NCBI RefSeq assembly: GCF_002934685.1
Contig: NZ_NKHL01000118.1
Location: 134,956 to 195,485 of the forward strand
DNA length: 60,530 nt
Origin: Pseudomonas bohemica
GTDB lineage: Bacteria; Pseudomonadota; Gammaproteobacteria; Pseudomonadales; Pseudomonadaceae
Reading direction: 5' to 3'
Shown: positions 8,742 to 16,819 of the stretch, piece by piece
Position numbering within the stretch: position 1 is the first letter of the stretch
Layout: each line of letters opens with the position of its first letter
Position numbers and translations under genes: made by a program
The notes under the pieces: generated by a model
Database searches by the model: none
The model's input: only the letters and a program-made list of their open reading frames with translations
Told to the model about the DNA's origin: nothing

Positions 8742-9608
8742 TCAGTGACAGACCAGGCCGTCGCTGATCTTCATGCTGTCCACCAGAAATGCGTTGCTGT
8801 GCAGGTCCCAGGCTTTCATCTGCCCGCCGTCGGACTGCCAGTCACGCAAGCCGGCCTGCAGCAGGCGCAGGCTTTTCGGGTCGGGCTGAGCCAGGTAGAC
8901 CCGTGCATCGCTGCTCGCTTCCAGGGTTTGCGGCAGCATGCGGTAGAAGCGCCAGTCGGGGGTTTGCAGCAGGCTGGTCAGAACCGTGCGTTCGTCGGCC
9001 AGGAGTTGGCAGTCGCCAGCCATGAAGGCGGTGGCGGCGCGGATACCTGATACGTAAGTCTGAATCCGCGCACCCTGTTGCTGCAAGGCGTGGGTCCATG
9101 GGCTGCCGTTGGCCACGCAGACACTCTGGCCTTTGACCGAAGACTGCGGCCAATTGCGCAGGCTCAGCAGCGCACCTTTGTCGTAGGCGCGGGGCACATC
9201 GTTCAATACTGCTCGCTGCCGTTCCAGGCCCGGGATGTCGAGGCTGCCTGCGATCACCGCGTCAACCTGTCCCTTGCGCAGGAAACCTTCGATGTCCTGA
9301 GCCGGAATCGCCGTCAACTGCACCTTCACCCCCAGATAACGTCCCAGCGCGGTGGCCAGTTCGCTGTCCATTTCATCGGGCTCGGACACCAGCGCGTCGG
9401 TGCTGTAGGTCGGTCTCGGGTAGCTGCGCACAGCCACGCGAAACAGCTGTTGCTCCCGCGCCTTGACCAGCACCGGACCTGGGGTCTGCTCGGCACCGTC
9501 GAGCATCGGCAGCAGCCAGATCACGCACACCGCCGCCGCGCCGATCGCGCCCGCCAGACTCCAGCGAATCCATCCGCCGGTGAACGCAGCCCCCGGCTTA
9601 CCCCGCAT
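8742..9608 (-). CDS. Membrane-anchored family-3 solute-binding-like protein
   Basis: A 288-residue protein with one N-terminal transmembrane helix (about 12-34, WSLAGAIGAAAVCVIWLLP) and a periplasmic domain resembling amino-acid-type binding proteins (SBP family 3: ELATALGRYLGVKVQLTAIP, RKGQVDAVIAGS, LADERTVL). No lipobox is present. Its start overlaps the permease stop by 11 bases, so it is the last gene of the sulfonate-type ABC operon. A second binding protein in the same operon is unusual. Whether it delivers substrate to the permease or acts as a sensor cannot be told. Confidence 0.7.
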   Translation of the reverse strand: MRGKPGAAFTGGWIRWSLAGAIGAAAVCVIWLLPMLDGAEQTPGPVLVKAREQQLFRVAVRSYPRPTYSTDALVSEPDEMDSELATALGRYLGVKVQLTAIPAQDIEGFLRKGQVDAVIAGSLDIPGLERQRAVLNDVPRAYDKGALLSLRNWPQSSVKGQSVCVANGSPWTHALQQQGARIQTYVSGIRAATAFMAGDCQLLADERTVLTSLLQTPDWRFYRMLPQTLEASSDARVYLAQPDPKSLRLLQAGLRDWQSDGGQMKAWDLHSNAFLVDSMKISDGLVCH

Positions 9609-10419
9609 GCTTCAGTCCACGGCGCCAGCGGGTAAAACGTCGTTCCAGCAACGCCAGGAGGAAGTTCAGCAGCAGACCCACCACCGCCAGCAGCAGAATG
9701 CCCGCGTACATGCTCGGGATCTGGAACACCTCCTGCGAGTTGAGCGTCAGGAAGCCCAGCCCGGAGTGCGCACCGATCATCTCGGCGGCCACCAGCGCGG
9801 TGATGCAGTAAGCACCTGCCAGTCGCACGCCAGTGAAGATCGATGGCGACGCGGAAGGCAGCACGATTTTCAGAAACAGGAAGCGGCGATTGGCGCCCAT
9901 CGACAGCGCCGAGTTGATCAACAGACTGTCGACCTGTTTGACGCCGCTGATGGTGCTCAACAGGATCGGCCAGAACGACGCCCAGAAAATGATCGCGACT
10001 TTCGACAGTTCGCCGATGCCCAGGAACAGGATGAACACGGGGAACAGCGCCAGCGCCGAGGTCTGCCGGAAAAACTGCAGCAATGGATCAAGGATCCGCT
10101 CCAGCCGCGCGAACCAGCCCATCAACAGGCCCAGGGAAATGCCGGTGACGATCGCCAGCGCAAGCCCGGCCAACGAGCGGATCAGACTGGCCTGCAAATG
10201 CTTGATCAGTGCGCCGTTACCCGCCATCTCGACGATGGCCGCCAGTACCGCCGACGGTGGGCTCAGGTAGCCGGGGTTGACGACTCCCAGACGCGGCAAG
10301 GCTTCCCACAGCGCGAGAAACGCGAGGATGCCGATGGAGCTGTCCAGCGCCTTGCGTGAGGTTTTTAGCCAGCGCGAGGTGACGGTCCGGCGCGGCGGCG
10401 GGGTCTGGGCCATGTTCAT
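9598..10419 (-). CDS. Sulfonate/taurine-type ABC transporter permease
   Basis: Inner-membrane permease of 273 residues in the SsuC/TauC/NrtB family, with about six helices. The EAA loop, which contacts the ATPase, appears around residues 170-200 (NSALSMGANRRFLFLKIVLPSASPSI), ending in the typical GxRLA. The ATG at 10419 overlaps the ATPase stop as ATGA. It forms an importer with the ATPase upstream and the binding protein at 11478. Substrate is inferred as a sulfonate or related organosulfur compound from the family and neighbours. Confidence 0.88.
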   Translation of the reverse strand: MNMAQTPPPRRTVTSRWLKTSRKALDSSIGILAFLALWEALPRLGVVNPGYLSPPSAVLAAIVEMAGNGALIKHLQASLIRSLAGLALAIVTGISLGLLMGWFARLERILDPLLQFFRQTSALALFPVFILFLGIGELSKVAIIFWASFWPILLSTISGVKQVDSLLINSALSMGANRRFLFLKIVLPSASPSIFTGVRLAGAYCITALVAAEMIGAHSGLGFLTLNSQEVFQIPSMYAGILLLAVVGLLLNFLLALLERRFTRWRRGLKHAG

Positions 10420-11285
10420 ACGCCCACCCGATAGCCGCTGCGGCGAGCGATCTGTTGCCAGCTTTCGTGTCGGGCGACTTCTTCGACTTCCAGCGCGTCC
10501 GGGACCGTCCCGCCCATGCCTTCGCGTAACGAGGCCCACGCCCGTTGGCGCAGATGCACGAACGCATGACTGTTGCGCAGTTGCGGTAACCGCGGTCGAG
10601 GCAGGTCGATGTCGATGATTTCCTTGATGCGCCCGGGGCGCGCGGTCATTACGGCAACGCGGTCGGACAGGAAGATCGCCTCCTCCAGGCTGTGGGTGAT
10701 GAACACGATGGTCTTCTTGTGCAGGTCCCAGATGCGCAGCAATTCGTCCTGCAGGGTTTCGCGGGTCTGCGCATCGAGGGCCGCAAACGGCTCGTCCATC
10801 AGCAGCACATCCGGCTCGTAGACCAACGATCGGGCAATCGCGACGCGCTGGCGCATGCCGCCAGAGAGTTCGTGGGGGTAGCGCGAGGCGAAACCGGTCA
10901 GGCCGACCAGGTCCAGGTATTCGCGGGCCCTCTCGCGCCGCTCGGCCTTGCCCACGCCGCGGATTTCCAGCCCCACGGCAATGTTGTCGAGCACCGAGCA
11001 CCACGGCAGCAAAGCGTAACCCTGAAACACCACGCCCTGGTTGCGGTTGATGCCTTGCAAGGGTTTGCCGTCAATTTCCAGCGTGCCGCCGGTTTTCTGC
11101 GCAAGCCCGGCGAGGATGTTCAGGTAGGTGGATTTGCCGCAGCCCGAGGGGCCGAGGATCGACAGAAACTCACCCTCGCGCACCTGCAGATCGAAATCCC
11201 TGAGGACCTCTACCCGCTCGCTTTTGCCTGCCTCGTCTTGCGCCTGGTATTCCATGTGCAAGCCGGATGTGGAGATTTTGTGCAC
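10416..11285 (-). CDS. Sulfonate/taurine-type ABC transporter ATP-binding protein
   Basis: A 289-residue ATPase of the SsuB/TauB group. Visible motifs are Walker A GPSGCGKST, signature LSGGMRQRVAIARSL, Walker B VLLMDEP and the switch His in FITHSLEEA. The C-terminal tail after about residue 230 is longer than in the shortest family members. It starts with GTG at 11285 behind a GAGAGG ribosome site. It is coupled to the permease by an ATGA overlap and separated from its binding-protein gene by a 192-base gap holding a REPIN. Confidence 0.9.
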   Translation of the reverse strand: MHKISTSGLHMEYQAQDEAGKSERVEVLRDFDLQVREGEFLSILGPSGCGKSTYLNILAGLAQKTGGTLEIDGKPLQGINRNQGVVFQGYALLPWCSVLDNIAVGLEIRGVGKAERRERAREYLDLVGLTGFASRYPHELSGGMRQRVAIARSLVYEPDVLLMDEPFAALDAQTRETLQDELLRIWDLHKKTIVFITHSLEEAIFLSDRVAVMTARPGRIKEIIDIDLPRPRLPQLRNSHAFVHLRQRAWASLREGMGGTVPDALEVEEVARHESWQQIARRSGYRVGV

Positions 11286-11336
11286 GCATGCCTCTCATCA
11301 GTGTTGTCTGGCGTCTGTTCGTCTGCCGATACAGGA

Positions 11337-11432
11337 CCTGTAGGAGTGAGCTTGCTCACGAATGCTTGCATACATACGCAGCAGATTCGGCGGCTATCGC
11401 ACTCTATTCGTGAGCAAGCTCACTCCTACAGG
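11337..11432. repeat. REPIN with 27-base perfect inverted arms
   Basis: The left arm (11337-11363, cctgtaggagtgagcttgct...) is the exact reverse complement of the right arm (11406-11432), with 42 bases between. It lies between the binding-protein gene and the ATPase gene of one transporter operon. RNA from it would fold into a long hairpin, which may uncouple expression of the two parts. Confidence 0.8.
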
Positions 11433-11477
11433 GGTCTTGCCTGGCTGACCGATCGCATAAAGCCGCCACAGGGCGAT

Positions 11478-12512
11478 CTACACCTTCGCCTTGGCCAACG
11501 CATTGAACTCGTTGGTGTACACATCCTTCACCGCCACCGAACCGGGCTTGATCTTCTTCTCGCTTTCGAGGATGTCGATGTAGTACTGAATCGGCGGTTC
11601 AGTGACGACCAGGTCGTCGACGTAGGCGTAGCGTTCCACCAGTTCCAGCTTGGTGCCGATGCGCTGGGAGACGATCTTGCGCGCCTCGTCGGGGTTGGCG
11701 TTGACCCAGTTGGCCGCCTTGGCGATTGCGGCGACGAAATCCTCCGTCGCTTCGGGGTTTTCCCGAATGAACTTGCCATAGCCACTGTACGGCGCCATAC
11801 CGCCCAGGCCCTTGTCCAGGTCGTAGTCGCTCCACAGCTTGCGCAGCTCAGGATTGTGCTCGGCACCGCCGGACGCGGGTGGATGGATGATCGCGATATC
11901 AACGTTGCGGCTGAGCACGGTCTGTTCGCCCTGGTTGTCCGGGACCACCACCCAGTTGATCTTGTCGACGTCCACCTGATGCTCGCGCAGGTATTTCTTG
12001 GTGACGAATTCGGCGCAGGCACCAAAGCTGTTGAAGCCGACGGTTTTGCCTTCCATGTCCTTTGGCGTGAAAATTCCCGAATCGGCGCGCACAAAATACT
12101 TCATGTGCGGCGCTTCCTGCAGGGTCTTGCCACCGGCGGCAACCACCTTGAGGTCAAGGCCACTGGCGATCGCAGAGATCACCAACGGCACCATGCGCGA
12201 GCCGAAGTCGATCTCGCCGGTCCCCACCAGCGGGATGATCTGTGGCGCGGCGATCTTGCCAATGTAATTGGGTTTGGTGCGGGTGCCTTCGAAATAGCCC
12301 AGCGAGTCGGCGAGGTAGACCAGATCGAATGACGGGTTGTCGGGGTATTTGAAGCTGACCACCTGATCGGAACGCTTTTTGATCACGGCAGGCGCCGCGC
12401 TCGCGGTCTTCTCGGGCTTGTCACAGCCTGGCAGGATCAACCCCGCGGCCGCCGCCGTTCCCAACAATGCGACTTGTTTGATGAAAGCCCTGCGGCTGTT
12501 GCGCTCTTGCAT
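11478..12512 (-). CDS. Sulfonate/taurine-type ABC solute-binding lipoprotein
   Basis: Periplasmic binding protein (344 residues) of the SsuA/TauA/NitT family. The N-terminus has a twin-arginine motif RRAFIK and a lipobox LILPGC at about residue 30, suggesting Tat export followed by lipidation. I chose the ATG at 12512 because AAGGAAG lies just upstream; the longer frame begins at 12539 without such a site. It is the first gene of the operon running to 8742 and is divergent from the monooxygenase gene at 13115 across a 602-base control region. Confidence 0.88.
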   Translation of the reverse strand: MQERNSRRAFIKQVALLGTAAAAGLILPGCDKPEKTASAAPAVIKKRSDQVVSFKYPDNPSFDLVYLADSLGYFEGTRTKPNYIGKIAAPQIIPLVGTGEIDFGSRMVPLVISAIASGLDLKVVAAGGKTLQEAPHMKYFVRADSGIFTPKDMEGKTVGFNSFGACAEFVTKKYLREHQVDVDKINWVVVPDNQGEQTVLSRNVDIAIIHPPASGGAEHNPELRKLWSDYDLDKGLGGMAPYSGYGKFIRENPEATEDFVAAIAKAANWVNANPDEARKIVSQRIGTKLELVERYAYVDDLVVTEPPIQYYIDILESEKKIKPGSVAVKDVYTNEFNALAKAKV

Positions 12513-13114
12513 AGCGAGCTTCCTTGGTGGTTCGGACAATTAATGACAGGCACGCGTAATCCATGAAGTAGCACAACCTTCAACTAACGACAGAAAGTCT
12601 TACATGGGGCGACGCAGACCGGGCGACAATAATGACCCTGCAGACTCAGCGTCAATAACATCCCGTATAACCGCTATAACGTTTTCAGCTAAAGTTATTC
12701 CGCTGACGCAAGGATTGTTTGAATGACCTGTCCTCACCTGCAGCAGCACGACTCGTCGGCGGCAGCGCCCCGCAAGATCACTGCCGTCGGTAAGCTGAAC
12801 GCCTGCTGAGTTGTTTATCAACCCGTCTGTACCGGGCGAAACCCATGTATCCATTACAACAAGTGTTGCTACAGCAACAGCAACTAAACAGATGTCTCGC
12901 TCTCAGCGCACATCTTTTAAGTTATTAGACGCTCCGCAACGCCACCTATCCTTAATACAACCCTCTTCTCAAGTTTGATGATTGACGGCACATCCCTTGC
13001 ACCCACGCAATAAACTTTTCACTTTCTTAAAGCTCGCTCCCGATTCTCTCAAAACATCCCGAACCTCTCTTCTCCGTCGCCTGCTGAATATTCATGCCTA
13101 CAAGGAGTCATTCC
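12513..13114. promoter_or_regulatory. Divergent control region between transporter and monooxygenase operons
   Basis: About 600 bases, markedly A/T-richer than the flanking genes, with no convincing gene; the 84-codon minus frame at 12600-12854 has no family features. It holds a cluster of ATAAC elements (12655-12659, 12667-12671, 12676-12680) and an inverted GTTAT (12694-12698). Nearer the monooxygenase gene it carries a sigma-54-type promoter. The divergent layout suggests joint control by sulfur supply, possibly through CysB; that is inference. Confidence 0.5.
12986..13001 (+). promoter_or_regulatory. Sigma-54 (-24/-12) promoter match
   Basis: The sequence cGGCAC-atccc-TTGCa matches the RpoN consensus TGGCAC-N5-TTGCA at all but the first base, with GG and GC exactly 12 bases apart. 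Transcription would start near 13012, about 100 bases before the ATG at 13115. In Pseudomonas putida, sulfone-use genes are driven by sigma-54 with the activator SfnR, so the site fits the gene it precedes. No enhancer-binding protein gene is in this window. Confidence 0.55.
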
Positions 13115-14488
13115 ATGAGCAAACGCACTGACACTCTCAAACTCGGCTTGTTCCTGCGCGCCACCGGGCATCACATCGCCGCTTGGCGCGACAGCGGTTC
13201 GCAGGCTGACGCCGGCATTCGCCTGGATCATTTCATCGATCTGGCACGCAAGGCTGAAGCCGCCGGTTTCGACACCCTGTTTCTAGCCGACAGCGTGTCA
13301 GTGCGCGGTATCGATGCCCCCACCTTCGACCGGGTGATCGCGCCGAGCCTGAGTTTCGAACCCCTGACGCTGCTTTCGGCGCTGGCGACCGTGACCTCGC
13401 GTATCGGACTGATCGCAACCGCCAGCACCAGCTACAGCGAGCCCTTCAACCTGGCCCGACAGTTCGCCTCGCTGGACCAGATCAGTGGCGGCCGGGTCGG
13501 CTGGAATCTGGTGACCAGCAGCGACCCGGATGCGGCGAAGAACTTCGGTGGTGCCTGCGAGGGCAATCAGGCCGCCCATGCCGACCGCTATGGCCGGGCG
13601 CGGGAATTTCATGAGGTGGTCGACAAGCTGTGGGACAGCTGGGAGGACGACACCCTGCTACTGGACAAGGAAAAAGGCGTGTTCCTGGACCGCAGCAAAC
13701 TGCACCTGACCGACCATCATGGCAAGCACTTCCACGTGCGCGGCCCGCTCAACGTGCTGCGTTCGCCTCAGGGCAAACCGGTGCTGGTGCAGGCGGGCGC
13801 CTCGGAGGATGGCCGCTCGCTGGCCGCCGCGACCGCTGAAGCGATCTTCGCCGCGCACCAAAGCCTGGCCGATGCACAGGCGTTCTACAGCGACATCAAA
13901 TCCCGCGCGGCGGTGCTGGGCCGCAAGCCCGAGCACATCAAGATTCTGCCCGGTGTGACCATCTTCACCGCGCCCACCTCAGCCGAGGCTCACGCCAAGC
14001 ACCAGCGATTGCAGGATCTGGTGCACCCGCAAGTAGGGCTGAGCCTGCTGTCGGGTTTGCTCGGCGGGGTCGATCTGTCGCACTTGCCGCTGGACGGGCC
14101 GCTGCCCCAGGATTTGCCCGCCACCAACGCGTCGAAAAGCCGCCAGCAACTGATACTGCAATTGGCCGCCGAAGGCCTGAGCATCCGCGAGCTGTACCTG
14201 CGCCTGGCCGGGGCACGGGGTCATTGGACCCTGGTCGGCTCGCCCGAAGAAGTAGTCGATCAACTGCAAGCCTGGTTCGAAGGCTATGGCGCCGACGGCT
14301 TCAACATCCTGCCGCCGACCTACCCGGAAGGCCTGGACGACTTCATCGCGCTGATCCTGCCCGAACTGAAACGACGCGGGCTGGTGCCTGAAGAGGGACC
14401 GACCGGCAGCACCCTTCGCGAACGTCTGGGCCTGCCCTTTGCGGCGCACCCGGCGAGCCTGCTGAGTGAACACTCGATCGCTGTCTGA
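13115..14488 (+). CDS. DszA/NtaA-like FMN-dependent monooxygenase
   Basis: A luciferase-like monooxygenase (457 residues) that would use reduced FMN and O2. It belongs to the NtaA/SnaA/DszA branch, as shown by GLFLRATGHHIAAWR near the start, then SGGRVGWNLVTS, REFHEVVDKLWDSWEDD, DHHGKHFHVRGPL and SPQGKPVLVQAG, each with a clear counterpart in DszA (dibenzothiophene-sulfone monooxygenase). A separate flavin reductase is needed and is not encoded nearby. The start is the ATG at 13115 after AAGGAG. It is followed by a DszC-like gene 59 bases downstream and probably forms a sulfur-limitation operon with it. The substrate is unknown. Confidence 0.85.
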   Translation: MSKRTDTLKLGLFLRATGHHIAAWRDSGSQADAGIRLDHFIDLARKAEAAGFDTLFLADSVSVRGIDAPTFDRVIAPSLSFEPLTLLSALATVTSRIGLIATASTSYSEPFNLARQFASLDQISGGRVGWNLVTSSDPDAAKNFGGACEGNQAAHADRYGRAREFHEVVDKLWDSWEDDTLLLDKEKGVFLDRSKLHLTDHHGKHFHVRGPLNVLRSPQGKPVLVQAGASEDGRSLAAATAEAIFAAHQSLADAQAFYSDIKSRAAVLGRKPEHIKILPGVTIFTAPTSAEAHAKHQRLQDLVHPQVGLSLLSGLLGGVDLSHLPLDGPLPQDLPATNASKSRQQLILQLAAEGLSIRELYLRLAGARGHWTLVGSPEEVVDQLQAWFEGYGADGFNILPPTYPEGLDDFIALILPELKRRGLVPEEGPTGSTLRERLGLPFAAHPASLLSEHSIAV

Positions 14489-14547
14489 TACCCCCTATCC
14501 ACGAGGCGGACGCCTCCCGATCCGCATTTTGCAAAGAGAGCTAAAGC

Positions 14548-15774
14548 ATGGTTCATCAAGTCAATGCAGCCTGGGGCGCAGGCCCTTCCCCCCGCTATGA
14601 ACAGCTGGCCGAGCGTTTCCGTCCGTTGTTCGCCAACCTGCGCGAGGGCGCCATCAGTCGCGAGCTCGAGCGCCGCTTGCCGGTCGAAGAGTTGCAACTG
14701 CTCAAGGCCTCTGGCTTTACCGCCCTGCGCGTGCCCAGCGAATACGGCGGGGCTGGCGTCACATTGCCAGAGCTGACCAACCTGCTGATCGAACTGGGTG
14801 AAGCCGATTCCAATCTTGTGCAAGCACTGCGCGGGCATCTGGGGTTTACCGAAAACCTGCTTAACAGTCGCGACGAAGAGCGGCGCAAGGTCTGGTTCGA
14901 GCGTCTGGTGCGTGGCGAAACCGTCGGCCCAGCCACTGGCGAAGTCGGCGACACTGCGCAGTCGCACCTCAACTCGCGGCTGTATCTGGACGGTGAGCAA
15001 TGGCGCATCGAGGGCAACAAGTTCTACACCACCGGCTGTCTGTACAGCGATTGGATCGACGTTGCGGTCAGCGATCACGATGACAAGCGAGTATTCGTCA
15101 CCGTGCGCCGCGATGCCGAAGGCGTCGAAGTGGTCGATGACTGGAACGGGTTCGGCCAACGCCTCACCGCCAGCGGCACCACCCATGTGCGCAGCGTGGC
15201 AGTGGACCCGCGCAACATTGTCAGCGTCGACGAGAAATTCCAGTATTCGCCGGCGTTGTATCAGATCGTGCACTTGGCTAACCTCGCCGGGATCGGCCGC
15301 GCCCTGAGCGGCGAAGTGGCCGCCGCCGTCGCGAGCCGCACGCGCAGCTTCAGCAATGGCAACGCCACGCGGGTGGCCCAGGATCCGCAAGTGCTGCAAG
15401 TGGTGGGCAGCCTGCGCGCAGCGGCGTACAGCGCTGGGGCCATCGTGCTGAAAACCGCCGAGGCCCTGGAGCGGGCGTATCAGGCCAGGCTCGGCGGCGA
15501 TGCGCACGCGCTGAAAAAGGCCGTGGATATCGCCGAGCTGGAGATTGCCCAATCGCAGACCATCGTCAGTGATCTGATTCTGGATGCCAGCTCAAGAATG
15601 TTCGATGCCTTGAGCGCTTCGGCGACCCTGCGCCCACTGGGTCTGGACCGTTTCTGGCGCAACGCGCGCACGCTGACCTCGCACAACCCGCGCATCTATA
15701 AGGATCGGATCGTCGGCGACTATGCCGTCAATGGCACTGCGCCTCCTGCGCAATGGAAGATCGGCGTGGCGTGA
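14548..15774 (+). CDS. DszC/SfnB-like flavin-dependent monooxygenase (acyl-CoA dehydrogenase fold)
   Basis: A 408-residue flavoenzyme with the acyl-CoA dehydrogenase fold, but in the group-D monooxygenase branch that includes DszC and SfnB. Typical segments are VPSEYGGAGVTLPEL (about residue 65), DDWNGFGQRLTASGTT (about 200) and, near the C-terminus, RFWRNARTLTSHNP followed by VGDYAVNG, which matches the DszC end closely. DszC oxidises thiophenic sulfur with FMNH2. The upstream gene is the DszA-like enzyme, giving a C-then-A pair in one transcript. It could act on a sulfide, sulfone or sulfonate; sequence does not decide. Confidence 0.82.
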   Translation: MVHQVNAAWGAGPSPRYEQLAERFRPLFANLREGAISRELERRLPVEELQLLKASGFTALRVPSEYGGAGVTLPELTNLLIELGEADSNLVQALRGHLGFTENLLNSRDEERRKVWFERLVRGETVGPATGEVGDTAQSHLNSRLYLDGEQWRIEGNKFYTTGCLYSDWIDVAVSDHDDKRVFVTVRRDAEGVEVVDDWNGFGQRLTASGTTHVRSVAVDPRNIVSVDEKFQYSPALYQIVHLANLAGIGRALSGEVAAAVASRTRSFSNGNATRVAQDPQVLQVVGSLRAAAYSAGAIVLKTAEALERAYQARLGGDAHALKKAVDIAELEIAQSQTIVSDLILDASSRMFDALSASATLRPLGLDRFWRNARTLTSHNPRIYKDRIVGDYAVNGTAPPAQWKIGVA

Positions 15775-15809
15775 GGCGTGCCTGTTACTCCCCGCAAACC
15801 GCCACACGT

Positions 15810-16721
15810 CTAATGCGGCTGATCACTGAAATGCTCGAGCATGAATTCGATGAAGCTGTTGAGCTTGGGTGAGCGGCGGCGGTCGCTGAGATAGATCAGA
15901 TGCAAGGGCCGTTCGGCAAAACTGTAGGCCGGCAGGATCCGGCACAGCCGCCCGCTTTCAAGATCCGCCTCGACCAGTGCCAAGGGCAGCAGCACGATGC
16001 CAAGCCCGGCGGCTGCCGCCTCTCGCAGCGCCGGGCCGTTATCCATTTGCAGACGAGTACGCACATTCAGTTGCAATTCGCCCTCCTCGCCGTGCAACCG
16101 CCACAGCGCACGCTGCTTCTGCTCAACCGGGCCGTTGGCGTAACGATAGGTGATGCAATCGTGCGCTTGCATGTCTTGAGGGTGCATGGGCGTTCCTCGG
16201 CGGGCCAAATAATCAGGCGTGGCGCACAGCACCAGCGGATGGGCATACAAGCGTCGGGCGATGATGTTCGAGCTCGGCAGCTCGCCAATGCGCACCGCCG
16301 CTTCGAAGCCCTCTTCGAGCAGATCGACCATGCGATCGGTGAACGAGATGTCGACGTCGACCTTGGGATAACGCGCCATGTACAACGCCAGTGGGGCCAT
16401 CAGCCGCTGCAGCCCGAACGCATGAGGAAAGCTCAAGCGCAGTCGCCCCTGGGGCTCAGCCCGAGCCTGGAGCGCGACGGTTTCGGCGTCCTGCACCATG
16501 CCCAGGATTTCCAGGCAGCGCTCGTAGTAATGCAGGCCAAAATCGGTCAGCTGTTGCTGGCGCGTGGTGCGGTGCAGCAGCTTCATGCCCAGATGCTCCT
16601 CCAGCGCCCGCAAGTGATTGCCGATCATCGTCGGCGTCAGTCCGCTGTCCTCGGCGGCGCGTGTGATGCTGCCCTTGTCGACGATGCGCACGAACAGCGC
16701 CATTGCCCGAAGTACGTCCAT
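15810..16721 (-). CDS. LysR-family transcriptional regulator
   Basis: A 303-residue LysR regulator. The N-terminal winged helix-turn-helix spans about residues 1-60 (ALFVRIVDKGSITRAAEDSGLTPTMIGNHLRALEEHLG), followed by a co-inducer domain with the family motif RLRLSFPHAFG. The subgroup resembles CrgA-like regulators of oxidoreductase genes. It is divergent from the alcohol-dehydrogenase-like gene at 16820 across 98 bases, so it most likely controls that gene and itself. I cannot say whether it responds to sulfur status. Confidence 0.88.
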   Translation of the reverse strand: MDVLRAMALFVRIVDKGSITRAAEDSGLTPTMIGNHLRALEEHLGMKLLHRTTRQQQLTDFGLHYYERCLEILGMVQDAETVALQARAEPQGRLRLSFPHAFGLQRLMAPLALYMARYPKVDVDISFTDRMVDLLEEGFEAAVRIGELPSSNIIARRLYAHPLVLCATPDYLARRGTPMHPQDMQAHDCITYRYANGPVEQKQRALWRLHGEEGELQLNVRTRLQMDNGPALREAAAAGLGIVLLPLALVEADLESGRLCRILPAYSFAERPLHLIYLSDRRRSPKLNSFIEFMLEHFSDQPH

Positions 16722-16819
16722 TGAGAAGTTTTTCTTGGTTGTGATCGAAGATGGCGCCTATTTAACACCTTTACTCGATGACCTAGGCTGACCCTGAAAC
16801 AATTACCGACGAGGTCACC

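Noticed and set aside
12600..12854. 84-codon minus frame in the divergent control region
   Set aside because: It has no recognisable motif or ribosome site; the region is A/T-rich and carries promoter-like elements.
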